A stretch of DNA of 64,000 bases from Agroathelia rolfsii. Its lineage: Eukaryota > Basidiomycota > Agaricomycetes > Amylocorticiales > Amylocorticiaceae. The stretch is taken from contig JABRWF010000005.1 in the NCBI GenBank assembly GCA_018343915.1, positions 531,001 through 595,000 on the forward strand, read 5' to 3'. This document shows positions 46,466 to 58,350 of this stretch, one piece after another. Under the pieces are notes generated by a model. That model saw only the letters and a program-made list of their open reading frames with translations. It did no database searches and had not been told where the DNA came from. The translations under genes and the position numbers were made by a program. Every line of letters starts with the position of its first letter. The stretch's first letter is position 1.

Positions 46466-49097
46466 ATGGCCCCGCCCGACGTGGATCTTGTCGTCGTCTT
46501 CAATGGCGAAGTAAGGGCTTCTTACTCCAAGCAGGAGGCTCGCCAGGACGCCCAAAAGGCAGAAGCCCAATACACACGCCTCGTCAACACCCTTGCCGCA
46601 TCCGGTCTGCGTGCAGTGGGAAAGCGGGGAGAGAGAGAGGGTCATCTACTCGTGCTCGTCTGGTGCCCGCCTGATGTCCTATCTCGTCTCGTGCAAACGG
46701 AGCGGTAAGTCCGTCTTGTTAACAACGGATCCATGTGTCCGATGAACCCGTTGGCATTGACAAAATAAACGCCCGTCTCTGTCTGCAGTCATTCCGATTT
46801 CTTGTTTAATTTGCCCACGTCGACTATCCCGACCACAATCGAAGAACTCGATAATGCACCCATCACAGCCGCAGAGCGCATCCGTCTCGTGCATGATTTC
46901 ATCACTTCCAGCGAGGCCGAGGGCGGCCTGGGCATCACGCCAGGCATCGAGCCGTGGGACCTGGTCGAGAGCGTCATGGCGCTCCACGATCGCGAGTTCA
47001 ACGAAGCTTGGATGAGGTCTTTCAGAAAGACCGGCACTATCATGCCCATCCATGTAAATAAAATAAGAGAACACGTATGTGCTGCACCTTTTTTTTTTGT
47101 GGCACATGTCGTACTGACGTACATCCTCCAGTTCGGTGACTCTGTGGCATTGTATTTTGAATTCTTGGCATGTTATACCCGTGCACTCATCATACCCTCC
47201 ATCATTGGCTTTTTCGCTCATGTATTCTTGCTTCCGTATTCATGGAGTTACTCCATCTTGCTCTGTCTGTGGGCAACTGGGTTCGTAGAGTGGTGGCGCG
47301 TCTACGAACGTATCCTCTCCGTTCGGTGGGGCACACGTGGCTCCTTCCGTGTTGAAAAACGCCGTGCGCAGTACCGCGACGAGTCGCAGTCGACCAAATG
47401 GTGGCACCGCGACCTGCGCGTCGCAGCAAGTGCCCCTGTCATTGGCGGGTTTGGCCTGTTGGTTTCTGTTATCGTCACGCTCCTCTTTGTCTTTGAAGCG
47501 TTCATTACTCAGATTTACACCGGTCCAGGGGCTAAATTCATTGTGAGTTTTATTTATTGATTTATTGATTTACGTCAAAAGATACTCATCTATACTCCTT
47601 CTGTAGTCTCTGGCGCCTACCATTCTCTTCCTCGCATTTGTGACGCCAATCACAAGCATGTATGAAAAGTATGCGCGCAGCTTCACAGCATGGGAGAACC
47701 ATAAGCACAAATCAACGCACGAAGCCTCGCTAACGATCAAATCCTTCGCCGTTTCTGCCCTCGTTGCATACCTGAATATGGCACTCTCCGCCTTCTTATA
47801 CGTTCCCTTTGGCGCCAGTATCATGACGAAGCTCCAGAGCCTCTTCCACGCGCACGACCAAAGCCTGTTCTCCGTCGACGCCGTTGCTTCCAAGGGAAAG
47901 CTCAACGCAGGACGGCTACAGGACCAGATGTACGCATACGCGGTGACCAACTCGGGCGTTAACGCGTTCATGGAGCTCGGCCTACCGTATATCATGCGAT
48001 ACGTCGACTCGATCCGCAGCGGTCAACGGAAGATGACCGGTGGGCGCAAGAAGCGCGTTGGATTTGAGGATGACAACGGCGACGAGAGCGAGACGGCGTC
48101 CACACCGAATTCGCCCACGCCGGGTACGTTGTCCCGCACTCCGTCGATTGTTGCAGCGCAGGCGAGCAAGGAGGAAAGAGAATTTTTGGAGCGCGTGCGT
48201 GGTGAGGTGGTGTTGACAGAGTATGAGCTGTTTGCGGATTATAGTGAGATGGTGACCCAGTTTGGGTACATTTCCTTGTGGTCTGCTATTTGGCCTATCG
48301 CTTCGGGTCAGTAATATCCTTACAAGCCTTTTTCTTTCTTTTTCGCCCCTGATGTGCTGCTCTTTCCATCTTCTTCAGTCCCTCTATTCTTCAACAACTG
48401 GTTCGAAAACCGCGGCGACGCGTTCAAGATCACCGTGCATCACCGCCGTGCGATCCCGACCCGGACGGACACAATCGGCCCCTGGCTCGAGACGCTCTCG
48501 TTCCTCTCCTGGCTCGCGGCACTCACAAACTCGGCGCTCGTCTACCTCTTCCGCCCGCTCGCACACACGCCGCACACGTATGAGCACCTGCACGAGACTG
48601 CATTCTCGCACGAGCACCACCACCTCGTCTTCAGCAACGATACCCGCGAGATCCTGCTCGTCGCGCTCCTTGTCGCGTTCGGTGCTAGCCACGCGCACAT
48701 GCTCGTCCGCCAGCTCATCAGGCACATCATCGAGCGCGTGTTCTGGCGTGGGAGCAAGGAGGTGCACGAGACGGAGATGGCAGAGCGCAAGGTCAAAGAA
48801 GCGTTCTTGAAGAAGATCGCTGTGCCGCAGGATGAGAGGCGCAGCGGGAGCAGGACGCGCATGAGGAGCAGTGTGTCTTCGTTTGTGTTCCCTATCCCGG
48901 GGCCGATGACGCCGGACGTGAGGGTGGAGGATGTCGATGGGCATTTGCCGCCGCCGCCGATGAGTGCGGCTAGTGGGATGGCGACTGTTCAAGAGGAGGG
49001 GAACGAGGAAGACGAGGAGGAGGAAGAGGAAGATGACGCGTTCTGGATGCATGATGAGGGCTTGGAGGAGATTCAGAGGGCTATCAAGGATGATTGA
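46466..49097 (+). CDS. TMEM16/anoctamin-family membrane protein (Ist2-like)
   Basis: Calcium-activated lipid scramblase or ER-plasma-membrane tether family. Exons 46466-46704, 46789-47074, 47132-47542, 47607-48306 and 48379-49097 give 784 residues. A soluble N-terminal domain starts MAPPDVDLVVVFNGE. Then about ten TM helices follow, for example ALIIPSIIGFFAHVFLL, APVIGGFGLLVSVIVTLLFV and APTILFLAFVTPITSMY. Family motifs: IREHFGDSVALYFEFL, QMYAYAVTNSGVNAFMELGL and FGYISLWSAIWPIASVPLFF with NNWFENRGDAFKI. Acidic residues expected to bind Ca2+ in TM7 and TM8 (E in ENRGD, D in ENRGD, E in FMELG) are present. The C-terminus is acidic, with no obvious Lys-rich PIP2-binding tail like yeast Ist2. Whether it scrambles or tethers is unknown. 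Confidence 0.93.
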
Positions 49098-51187
49098 TTT
49101 TTCTATCCGTCCATCTATCTTTCTTTCTTTCTTCCTCGTGGAGTCGTCACGTCACATTCATTCACTTGAACATAGCGAGCATGGATCTCATTTGTTTCTA
49201 ACGACGTACATTTGAACATTCAAAACCATTAGTTCATGGTTTGGCTACTACTAGTAAATACTCAGGTAGAAGTAAGTAAGTAGTAATCCATCTTTTAATC
49301 TTCATGCATTATGTCTTTAAATCATGTGGTGCGTTGGTAAATAGCTTGAATTGATAGAGTTGGTAGTCTCATCATGGTCATTTGTCTTGGTTGATGTGTA
49401 GCGTGAGTAATGAAGAGAACGAGACGTATAAAAAATAAAAATAAAAAGCAAGCCTGAAAAAGAAACATCTCTCTTGGGCAGATCTAGCTGTTCGCTGACT
49501 CTTACTTATGTATATACAAAGATGTAAGAAGCTCAGTGCGTTGCCGATAAGCGACTGCCAGCCGCAGTTCTGAGTCTGAGCCAATCACCGACGGTCCGTG
49601 GCTTTTTGCTCTCCGTCCGCTACATCACGCTCCCTCGTCCTGAATCAGATGATGTTGTTTCTTATCCGTTCGTGGCTGATATCGTGCAAGTTCTGTTGTT
49701 CAGTCACTTATGGTTCTCACACTATCGACTCTGTCATTGCCAATTGTATGGCATGGGTTAGTCTGAATATATACTTGCTCTTTACTTTCAATCTCGAATT
49801 TCGACTTTCACTCGGGGCATGACAATCGTTCGGATTGCTGCCATGATTCGGAACCGGTCCGCGAATCCTATACGTAAAGACACCGATATGAGGTCAAGCG
49901 GTCCACGAACCATTAGACCCATGACGCTCAGACTAGGTAGCGGGATTCTATAGGGTAGCCAAGTGAGAACGTGGGAGGTGCGATCGCAGGTGTTGTCTGG
50001 GCACCTGTTTTATGATGCAGCTATAGTCAAGGTCCAGACTGACTCTAGTCTTGTCATCCTCACACGCTGTCCAGCAAAACTTGTTCCATCTTTCCGATTC
50101 ATTACTTATGCCAGGGAATTTTGTCCTGGCCATATCCACTCAAGCCACTTGACTAAGGGTGATACAACTTTCACCACATCGATGCAAAGCCGAAATGGCG
50201 ACTCATCCTTCAACCGACATATAAGTTAAATATCCTGGATTACAGAAATAGCTAAGCATTGGAATGATCAAAGGATGTACGTTTAGACACGCCATCATCT
50301 TATACCGACTATGCCAGCTAAGGTAGAAAACTCATCTGAATCGTATTAGTGCTGATGTAAAGCGAGATTCAAAGTCTAATACTCACTATTTAAGCTCCAA
50401 CCTGGGCGGATCGTTGACGTGTGAGCAGAAAAACCTCGTGGTGTGTGTGACTAGACTGTTTGCAAATTCACATTAAACAATATGATATTCAGTCAACCGA
50501 GAATGCCAGTACAGACATGTTTCTACAAAAGAAAATACATGTACTCCAAACAATGTCTCATAGCCCAGCTGAAATGCATATCATGAGCGGTAACTTGAAA
50601 GGCACGACAACGCACATCGTCAAGCCTACGTCCGAATAATGGCTCGGAGAATGATAGGATCTTTATATCCAAACCCCTCGATACAAGGTATATAATATAG
50701 GATATGCTCGACAGGAAGAAAATTTAGAAGGGTGGATCAGAACCATAGGTCTTGATACATGTGCCTATAACGCTTATATCGTCGAGTTCTCATGTAGGCA
50801 TGCACTTATTTTGAGTTATCTGATACCGAGTCAGCTCAATCTCTTCTGTAATTTGTTATTCTTAAACAGGTCTAAGTGAATAATATGTACGTTATTGGTT
50901 ACACAGAATCGAAGTCCGCGATATGTTAGTATTTACTAGGTATGTACAATGCCTTGCTTGCACTAACCAGAAGCAACAAGAGATACATTTAATGCAGGAA
51001 ACTAAATAACCAACCACAAGAACCAAGAATATTGGAACACGAAGCCATAAGAAGCACCATCACTTATCACAAATAATTCCCACTTCAATAAAGTCTAGAT
51101 GATAAATCCAAGGTATTTTATGCTTTGAGACTCTAGACACTATAACGAGAAGATATCGACACACCACTATAACCAACAGTTTCAAAC
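49098..51187. other. Intergenic, no gene recognised
   Basis: 2.1 kb between the anoctamin stop and the NLR stop (convergent). AT-rich. Several short open frames, none with homology. No LTR or terminal inverted repeat seen by eye. Confidence 0.5.
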
Positions 51188-54100
51188 TATACTTGACTCG
51201 GACGACAAGGCGGATAACATTGCGTCCATTTATCTCCATGGGAAAGGGTACGAATATCAATACGAAGAGGGTTTCGGGCTCCTATAAGAAGGTCTTGATT
51301 TGGCGACGCAATATCGGGATGGAAGTGTTCGGGAGTCCAAAAGAGGTACCCGTTGTCTAAAGCTCCAGAAAAAATCCATCCGTGAGAGGATGGAAATCCA
51401 GAAACAACTACAAATGCAAAGTGCTATAAGTGAAGAGGGTTAAACTAATTGTTAGAGAGAACGCCTACGTGTTTCATTAACATTAGTGTGTATTCCTGAT
51501 GGATCATCTAATATAAGAAAAGAAGGCAAGAGAAGTTTAGAAGTCATGCAACGGTGAATTCTAAAGGATAGATATACTACGCACTAGAAAAAGCATTTGA
51601 AGCATTTTGGAAGCGCCAGGTTCGAGTAGTGTTGTCTACTGAGCCAGAGACGACTCGTTTGGCATCAGCCGAGAATCCCACCGATGTGACTACGCCAGTG
51701 TGGCCTTGAAATGGGCCAGCGACGAGCTCGCCTGTATCGGCATTCCAGATCCTGACTGTGGTGTCTCTTGAGCCAGAGACGACTCGTTTGGCATCAGCCG
51801 AGAATCCCACCGATGTCACCCAATGAGTGTGGCCTTGAAATGGGCCAGCGACGAGCTCGCCTGTATCGGCATTCCAGATCCTGACTGTGGTATCGGAGGA
51901 GCCAGAGACGACTCGTTTGGCATCAGCCGAGAATCCCACCGATGTGACGTAGCCAGTGTGGCCTTGAAATGGGCCAGCGACGAGCTTGCCTGTATCGGCA
52001 TTCCAGATCCTGACTGTGGTGTCTCTTGAGCCAGAGACGACTCGTTTGGCATCAGCCGAGAATCCCACCGATGTCACCCAATGAGTGTGGCCTTGAAATG
52101 GGCCAGCGACGACTCCTTTGGCATCAACCCAGAATCCCACCGATGTCACCCGATCAGTGTGGCCTTGAAATGGGCCAGCGACGAGCTCGCCTGTATCGGC
52201 ATTCCAGATCCTGACTGTGGTGTCTCCTGAGCCAGAGACGACTCGTTTGGCATCAGCCGAGAATCCCACCGATGTGACTACGCCAGTGTGGCCTTGAAAT
52301 GGGCCAGCGACGAGCTCGCCTGTATCGGCATTCCAGATCCTGACTGTGGTGTCTCCTGAGCCAGAGACGACTCGTTTGGCATCAGCCGAGAATCCCACCG
52401 ATGTGACTTCGCCAGTGTGGCCTTGAAATGGGCCAGCGACCAGCTCGCCTGTATCGGCATTCCAGATCCTGACTGTGGTGTCGAAGGAGCCAGAGGCGAA
52501 TCGCTTGCCATCGAAGGAAAATGCAACAGAATTAACGGGCGACATGGCGTTGACGCTTAGGAATGCTTGCGGCCATGAGAGCTTGTGTTCATCAACGATC
52601 TTGTTACATCCAGGGTATTGCGGTAGATATATCTGCGAGACTGGCGAATCCCTAGGCACCAATGGCAATAAAGACAAGTAAAGGTGCGGCGTGCTATGCT
52701 GCATAATGCGAGCGTAGGCGCTTCCGAATCGATATGCGTCGCGTACAAGAACCTGTAGGTCATCTATGTCCGTCTAATTGTGCATTCAGTTAGCTACTTC
52801 ATCTTATGCATTAGTGAGGAGTATATACCATAGAAACAAGCCAGTTCTGAAGTTTGATCAACTGGTCCACTGCTACGCTCATCTTTCCCATCAAGCTCAT
52901 TACTTCGAACCAGAAAAGCAGATGGGAACGCATAAACTCGTCAACCCGATCAACCCACTCCCGTGTGATAGGAAACTGTCTGAGATGTTCTACCCAGTGG
53001 CGACAAGCATAACTGAGATGTGTGGGAATGTTCCGTGCGATTCGTGCGCCTAGGTCTTTGACATCCGAGTTGGGCTTGTAAGATGTCGTCAGATCACATA
53101 TATTGAATCGAAGTAGCCGTCGCATCTCCCGAAACAGAGCGTTCATCAGTCTTGCGTCCTGCTTTTCGATATCGATCCAATAATCTCCACCACGAGATTC
53201 TGTCGTCAGGAAATCGGAAAATGACACGTGGAGCGGCTGGACTGGTTCATCACGGCGCGAAACCCCACTCAAAAGCGAGCCTAGCGGTGTCAAAATATTG
53301 TCGATAGCGTCTTTTTCTTCGTCGTCATACCGTAGGCAAGCCAACTCATCCATCGACATAGGCTCTCGCAGAGACAGAACACGTCCCATGATGGTCTGGA
53401 AGCGTCGACTGGTAGCGTCTCCTCGCTTGAACCCCGACAGTTGATCGAGAATAGTCTTGTAGAGAGCGTCAAGACCATCGTAAGCGGGTGGTTTCATGAC
53501 CTCGGTTATTCTCTCCATCGGATTATGCCCTATCTTGCCTTCTCCCCTGATGTACTTGCATGCAGTAGCCGCCCATTGGAATAGTCGCTCCGAACGCTCG
53601 ACAATATGCCGGGTCCAGCCGTCGATGCCGGCCTTGTCAAGCCCAGGGATGTCATGCAAACTTTTGCGGACGTAACGCTCGATGTCGACACTGGTTAGAA
53701 ACGCGTCAGCGTCTTGTAGCTGGAAGCGATGTACCCAGGGCTTTTGGTCGAGCACGTGGACGATGTCAGCCTCGGGACGAGAAGTGATCAGAAAGCGGAA
53801 ACTGGCTGGAAGCTCTGGGATTCTTTTCAAGGCGTCGAGGAGTCGCTGGCGTTCCTGTACGGTCCCGCTCTCGTCTAGAGCGTCGATGACGATCAGTGTA
53901 GGTCCGATGTTGTCCAGCGTCCCTGCTGGGTGAAGAATGAAGTTCTGGAATTGCTCTGTGACAGTCGAGCAGTCACGGACGGCGGTAGACTCTTTCAGCA
54001 AACCGACAAGAGAAGCCTTCCAACCGTCGTTGATATCGGTGAGATGCCGGGAGAGCGTAGCAAAGAGACGATCAGGGCCAGACTCGGTCCTAGTTGAGGC

Positions 54101-55808
54101 ATTGAAGAAGAACGACACGCAGCGGTGCTGAGCAGCCAGCTGATCGGCGACTGACCGAGCTACAGAGGACTTTCCACATCCAGCGACACCTGAAAGCCAG
54201 TACACTCGAGTTTCGGCTTCGTCTATAGGCCGGGAGAACCATCTAGTGATACCGCGGATGACATTTTCGCGCGTTCCGATAAGGCATGGCTCTGGCTTAT
54301 GAAGCCTGGTGGCATGATACATGCCGTCCATTTGTTGTGTAGATTCTGAGGGAAGTAATAAGTATATAGTATAGATTATGAAAAAAATGCGCTCTTGCCT
54401 ATTTTGTCGATCTTGTTCGCGATCTGATACACGATGATTGCGGTAGTAATGGTAGTTTTTCGATCAAAGTCCTTCCTGAGTTGCTTGAATTTCTGCTGAT
54501 ATCCATCCACCTTGTCGCTAAAACCTATCGCCATAGCCTTTACCATACGCTCACCTGTATGTTGATCAGTTTGGTTAGTATAAAGTAAGTGTTCCCATTT
54601 AAGAGCTGTCCTACCGAAGTTACGCGATGTATAATCGCTGATGAAAAACGCGCATTCTGCTGTTTGCTGGCACATCAGTTGGATGGTCCTTTGATGGCTC
54701 TTGACCAGCTTAAGCGGTCCGGCTTCCACCACATACGAGTAAATATCGTTCATGCTTTCCAACAGGCCCTGGATCTTCTTATCTCTTTTGTTCTGAGCTA
54801 TGATAGCCTGGAATTCATGGTAAGGGTAAGTTTTGATAGAATACCCAGGAAATAACAGCCTGCCTTCAGGGGTAGCGATAGCACGGACCAGGCCAAGCGA
54901 GCGTAAGGGTGAATCTTGCCAGAAAAAAGAGGTGTCAAAATGTAGAAGCTTTTTCAATATTTTTGGTGATCCTTACCTCCGAGATGTCGTCAACGATCTT
55001 GACAAAAATACTGATGTTTACCACAAGCGGCTTCCAGATATCATAGGTACCCTGTATCTTCTTCACCCCGGTGCTCGCTCCGAACAGCAGCGCTTTAGTA
55101 AATCCTACGGTCTTCGGCTGTTTGCTCATGGTTGCGACCGCATTTTTTGCGCTTTCAACCTGCGCATCGATTGACATGAGCCCAGGATCGTCGGACGTAC
55201 GAAGCAGTGTCAGCTTAATAGACCCTTGTGCTTGACGCATCTGATTCTTCTCATCCCGCTTGTAGATTGATTCTTGGGTTGTCTCGTCTATGGCTATCTG
55301 GTTAGACGAAGTTACTCATCAGCAGGACAGATCGTAATCTCACTTTCTTTGTCGCCAAGGAAAGTCGAGACCTTCAACGGCGCGTTCAGTTCGCCTATCA
55401 GATAATCTTCACCAAAAGTACGTTTCGCATAAAGTTGAACGCTCAATAATCCTTCATCCACCATAGACATATCGCTGTCCACAATATGTTATATTTTCGG
55501 TTTGGAAAATCAGGTGCAAACACTCACAAGTAGAGTTCATCGTTCCACTCAGGCCCATTGCGTTGCTTAACAGCGGCTGTCCATCGTATCTGGTCATCAA
55601 TCGTGACGACGAGGTAGAAGGTTCCGACACTATGCTTGATACGACCCATCGTAGGCAGATCATGACCAGACATGTCTACAAGAAGACGGCGATGAAAGTA
55701 ACGTATAAGCCGCTATATCCATATCTGCGACCCAGATGCAAGACCATAGTGTATACCTGAGACTTTGAGATATGCCTTTTTGTTCGACATTTTCACGGAG
55801 GTAGTCAT
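51188..55808 (-). CDS. C2-NACHT-WD40 NLR-like STAND protein
   Basis: Fungal NOD-like protein of the NWD class, a signal-transducing NTPase family that includes the heterokaryon-incompatibility HET-E/D proteins. Starts MTTSVKMSNKKAYLKVSG. The N-terminal C2-like domain contains GTFYLVVTIDDQIRWTAAVK and NGPEWNDELYL with FGEDYLIGELNAPLKVSTF. A helical linker (TGVKKIQGTYDIWKPLV, YSYVVEAGPLKLVKSH) precedes NACHT: Walker A GVAGCGKSS, Walker B TLIVIDALDES, and FRFLITSRPEADI. The C-terminus has eight WD40 units (seven full, one shortened). Two further exons after the apparent stop at 51577 (51469-51507 and 51188-51417) add NDPSGIHTNV and the family's ending FPSSHGWIFSGALDNGYLFW, then DKWTQCYPPCRPSQV. 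About 1,350 residues. The effector partner is unknown; a self/non-self recognition role is inference. Confidence 0.88.
51612..52540 (-). repeat. Near-identical WD40 repeat array, 129-nt unit
   Basis: Eight consecutive units reading VTSVGFSADAKRVVSGS..., DTTVRIWNADTGELVAGPFQ, GHT. Differences are concentrated at a few codons: the residue after VVSGS (F, G, G, R, S, R, V) and the two residues after GHT (GE, GV, DR, HW, GY, HW, GV). The fourth unit is shortened by 57 nt in frame, reading GFWVDAKGVVAGPFQGHT. Confidence 0.93.
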
Positions 55809-56835
55809 GTTGCAGTGAGAGTAATTCAAGTTGCACAGGAATGGGCGCCTATTTTCAGTTGGAAGTCGAGGGCTTTACAAGGGTTAGAACACGTGGTGAC
55901 GGTGCGGTGATATTATAGCTCTCTTGGACTAGTTTTTGGTCATGTGCGTGTACAAAGTTCAATGACTTGTATTGAATGTATATGGATGTGTACATGTGCG
56001 TATATAGGTAGCAAATAGCACACAAGCACGGAGGTGTAGACTATACGGATTAGTACCATGGCGTACTATCATGTCACTTTTTTGAATGCATTTCCACAAT
56101 TTTATTAAGGGTTGAGGATTCAGAAACCGAGAAATACTTAGAAGCCAGACAAGCGTGCAATCCCTCCCGAATGTTGACGACCGTGAATGCTCGAGGGAAG
56201 TGACGAAAACTACAGACTCGGGGTTGTTGGCCGCCCGGGCTTGGTTCCTATCCAAAGACACTGGCAACTTGGGGTCACGTGTCTCGGAATCAAAAGTGAG
56301 CCTAGCCTTTGGGATAATGGCATTGCCTGTCCGTCTTGCGATCGGTCGTGGACCTCTCAAGTCATAGCGACCACTGGCCCAGGCACTGGCATGATTGAAT
56401 TGATACACTCGTTCCCAAGTCTTTCCACTGCGCTCTGAAACATCCATCTCAACCATGCAAATCAGAAATGAAGGCATGGATACACCGCTCGCCATACTTG
56501 CCAGCTTGTTAGATACACTATTCGACAATACATTGGTCCCTCTCAACGCATTGGCAGATCTATCCCTCCAGTGATATTTACAAGGCTACTTGCTCCCTCA
56601 ACAAGTGGCAAGGCAAGACTCGTGAACATGATATCAACTCACCTTGAGCATCCAAACGCAAGAGGCGCCAATCAGCTGGTAGTCTGAGTAATTGGCTTGT
56701 GAAAATATCTACATCTGAAGTGTCAATGACAAATGCTGACGACGAGATTATTGAACCGGGGCCGTTGGATCCCAACTCAAAGTGTTCAAGAAATAGAAAT
56801 AATCGCCGTCTCCTACAAAGAAACCCACCATCGGC
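55809..56835. other. Intergenic upstream of NLR gene
   Basis: 1.0 kb. Contains the NLR promoter. A 195-codon minus-strand open frame (to 56546) has no known relative and is probably chance. Confidence 0.4.
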
Positions 56836-57775
56836 TTGACAGCGGTGCCGCGCCAAGCGCCATCCTCAGTCATCACTCCTGCTCGTTTACCACCACTGAC
56901 ACTCTCTACTCCTGAGCTCATTTCAAAACATCTTCCATGCACATTTCACTCATCCGTCTTTCCACCAGAGTTGGCACTGAAGCTATTCTATGTAATGTTG
57001 GACCCGTCTAAGCACTGGAAACGCAACAACTGGTGGCTTTTCGACTGCGTCGTCAAGAGTCCACATCAAACCAGCTTCTTCGTCTGTAAGAACGACGGGG
57101 GTCGACGGTAATGAGAACTGGGATTAGGCTGCCTAGTGCCGACAGGGACCCTCCATATACACGGATGGTGAAATGGATGTCACACCCATGCTAGGTACAA
57201 TGGATGACCGACCGAATGGCCGGTGGACTTCCCTCCCGCCATAGAGGAGGCTCGTACCATCATTGAGCGCGTGGCAAATAAAGAGCTGAAGAAGAGTAAG
57301 TAATTCCCGCTAGAGTGCGTGCCGCTTGCCGAATTTACTGATAGTGGCCGTCTAGTTTAGGATGTAAATATGGCTGCTTCAAGTTATCACAAAGGTGGCA
57401 AAGAGAGCGTAGGGTCTCACCCAGACCAGGTTGGTACATCTATGACAGTTTCCGTCCTTCTATTGGTAGTCTCTGAAAAGTTTACATACTTTGGACCGTA
57501 TCCGATCATTGCATCCCTCAGCCTTGGCACATCAACAACATTCCGCCAAAGGGAGACAATACCCACCGACAAGACCCACCTTTGTCAAGCTCGGATATAT
57601 AACATTCCTTCGAACCACGATTCCATATGTCATTTTGTACCATTCATCCAGCGGGCGCGCGCCTTCCTTTCTGAATTATTCTTTCCCTTTAGTTCACATT
57701 TGTGCACACATCCTGTCAAGAACGGTTCAGGCACTCAATCCTCTCCACGCCCCCACTGTCGATCTCTTTCGCCCT
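56836..57775 (+). pseudogene. Decayed AlkB-like 2-oxoglutarate/Fe(II) dioxygenase
   Basis: Pieces of an Agaricomycete AlkB-homologue dioxygenase remain in order: STPELISKHLPCTFHSSVFP, PELALKLFYVMLDPSKHWKR, NNWWLFDCVVKSPHQTSFFV, YNG-PTEWPVDFPPAIEEA, GGKESVGSHPDQ (the iron-binding His-x-Asp is still readable), TYFGPYPIIASLSLGTSTTF, ARIYNIPSNHDSI and TVDLFRP. The frame is broken: stop codons at 57125-57127 and 57134-57136 (DGNENWD*AA*CRQ) and at 57205-57207 (YNG*PTEWP), plus frame changes near 57100 and after 57640. The stops sit where Gln or Arg is expected, consistent with C-to-T changes. Splicing cannot easily remove all of them. It is called a pseudogene with good confidence; the missing N-terminus is inferred from the family. 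Confidence 0.75.
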
Positions 57776-58350
57776 TTGGATCGGCTAGCTTCGTCAGATC
57801 TCCCACCACTGGAACCGTCCAGCGTCCAAACACACGTAGACCATTTTGCGGCTTCGCAGCGCCAGTCGTCACATGACCTCGATGCGCAGCCCACGCAATA
57901 TTAAAATGCTTCGATTGACGCAGCGCTTGTTGATAGATCAATATCACCTTTCATCTCTACTGACCAGACTTTACACCTCCCGTTATGCAGTTCAAGCCAT
58001 TTGGATTGTTTGCAGACGTAGGTGTAGTGGATTAATGAGTCTCAATGGTAGCCATCCTCACACCGGTTTAGTCAAGATCCAAAATTATTGTACATTGTCG
58101 CAAATGGGTCAACATATGGTCGTGTATACTACCTATGTGTGAAAATATGTTTCAAAAAAAAAAATCAAAGGAAAAGCTAGAATGAATGAAAAGCAAAAGG
58201 GGAAGGTTTCCAAGCATCAAGTTTAAATTGAGAAGAAAAGGAGAGAAAACAAAAACCGAATGGAGTGATTGATCAACTAGCACATTGCGAAAGAGAAGCT
58301 GGTATCAAAGAGCACAAAAAAAAAGTTCCGAAGAAAGGGGAAGAAAACGT
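57776..58350. other. Intergenic; 3' flank of repeat-protein gene 1
   Basis: From about 58060 this is similar to 62220-62500, the 3' flank of the second repeat-protein gene (shared GTACATT, GTATACTACCTA and AATCAACTAGCACA-like blocks). Nothing else seen before it. Confidence 0.5.

Noticed and set aside
48384..49052. 222-codon minus-strand open frame inside the anoctamin gene
   Set aside because: Exact antisense shadow of a GC-rich, strongly supported exon; Arg/His-rich as expected from reverse reading.
51612..52540. Minisatellite or CRISPR-like array
   Set aside because: The 129-nt periodicity is coding WD40 repeat in frame with the NACHT domain.
55959..56546. 195-codon minus-strand open frame upstream of the NLR gene
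   Set aside because: No recognisable motif, domain, paralogue or splice structure; position and length are compatible with chance in GC-balanced DNA.
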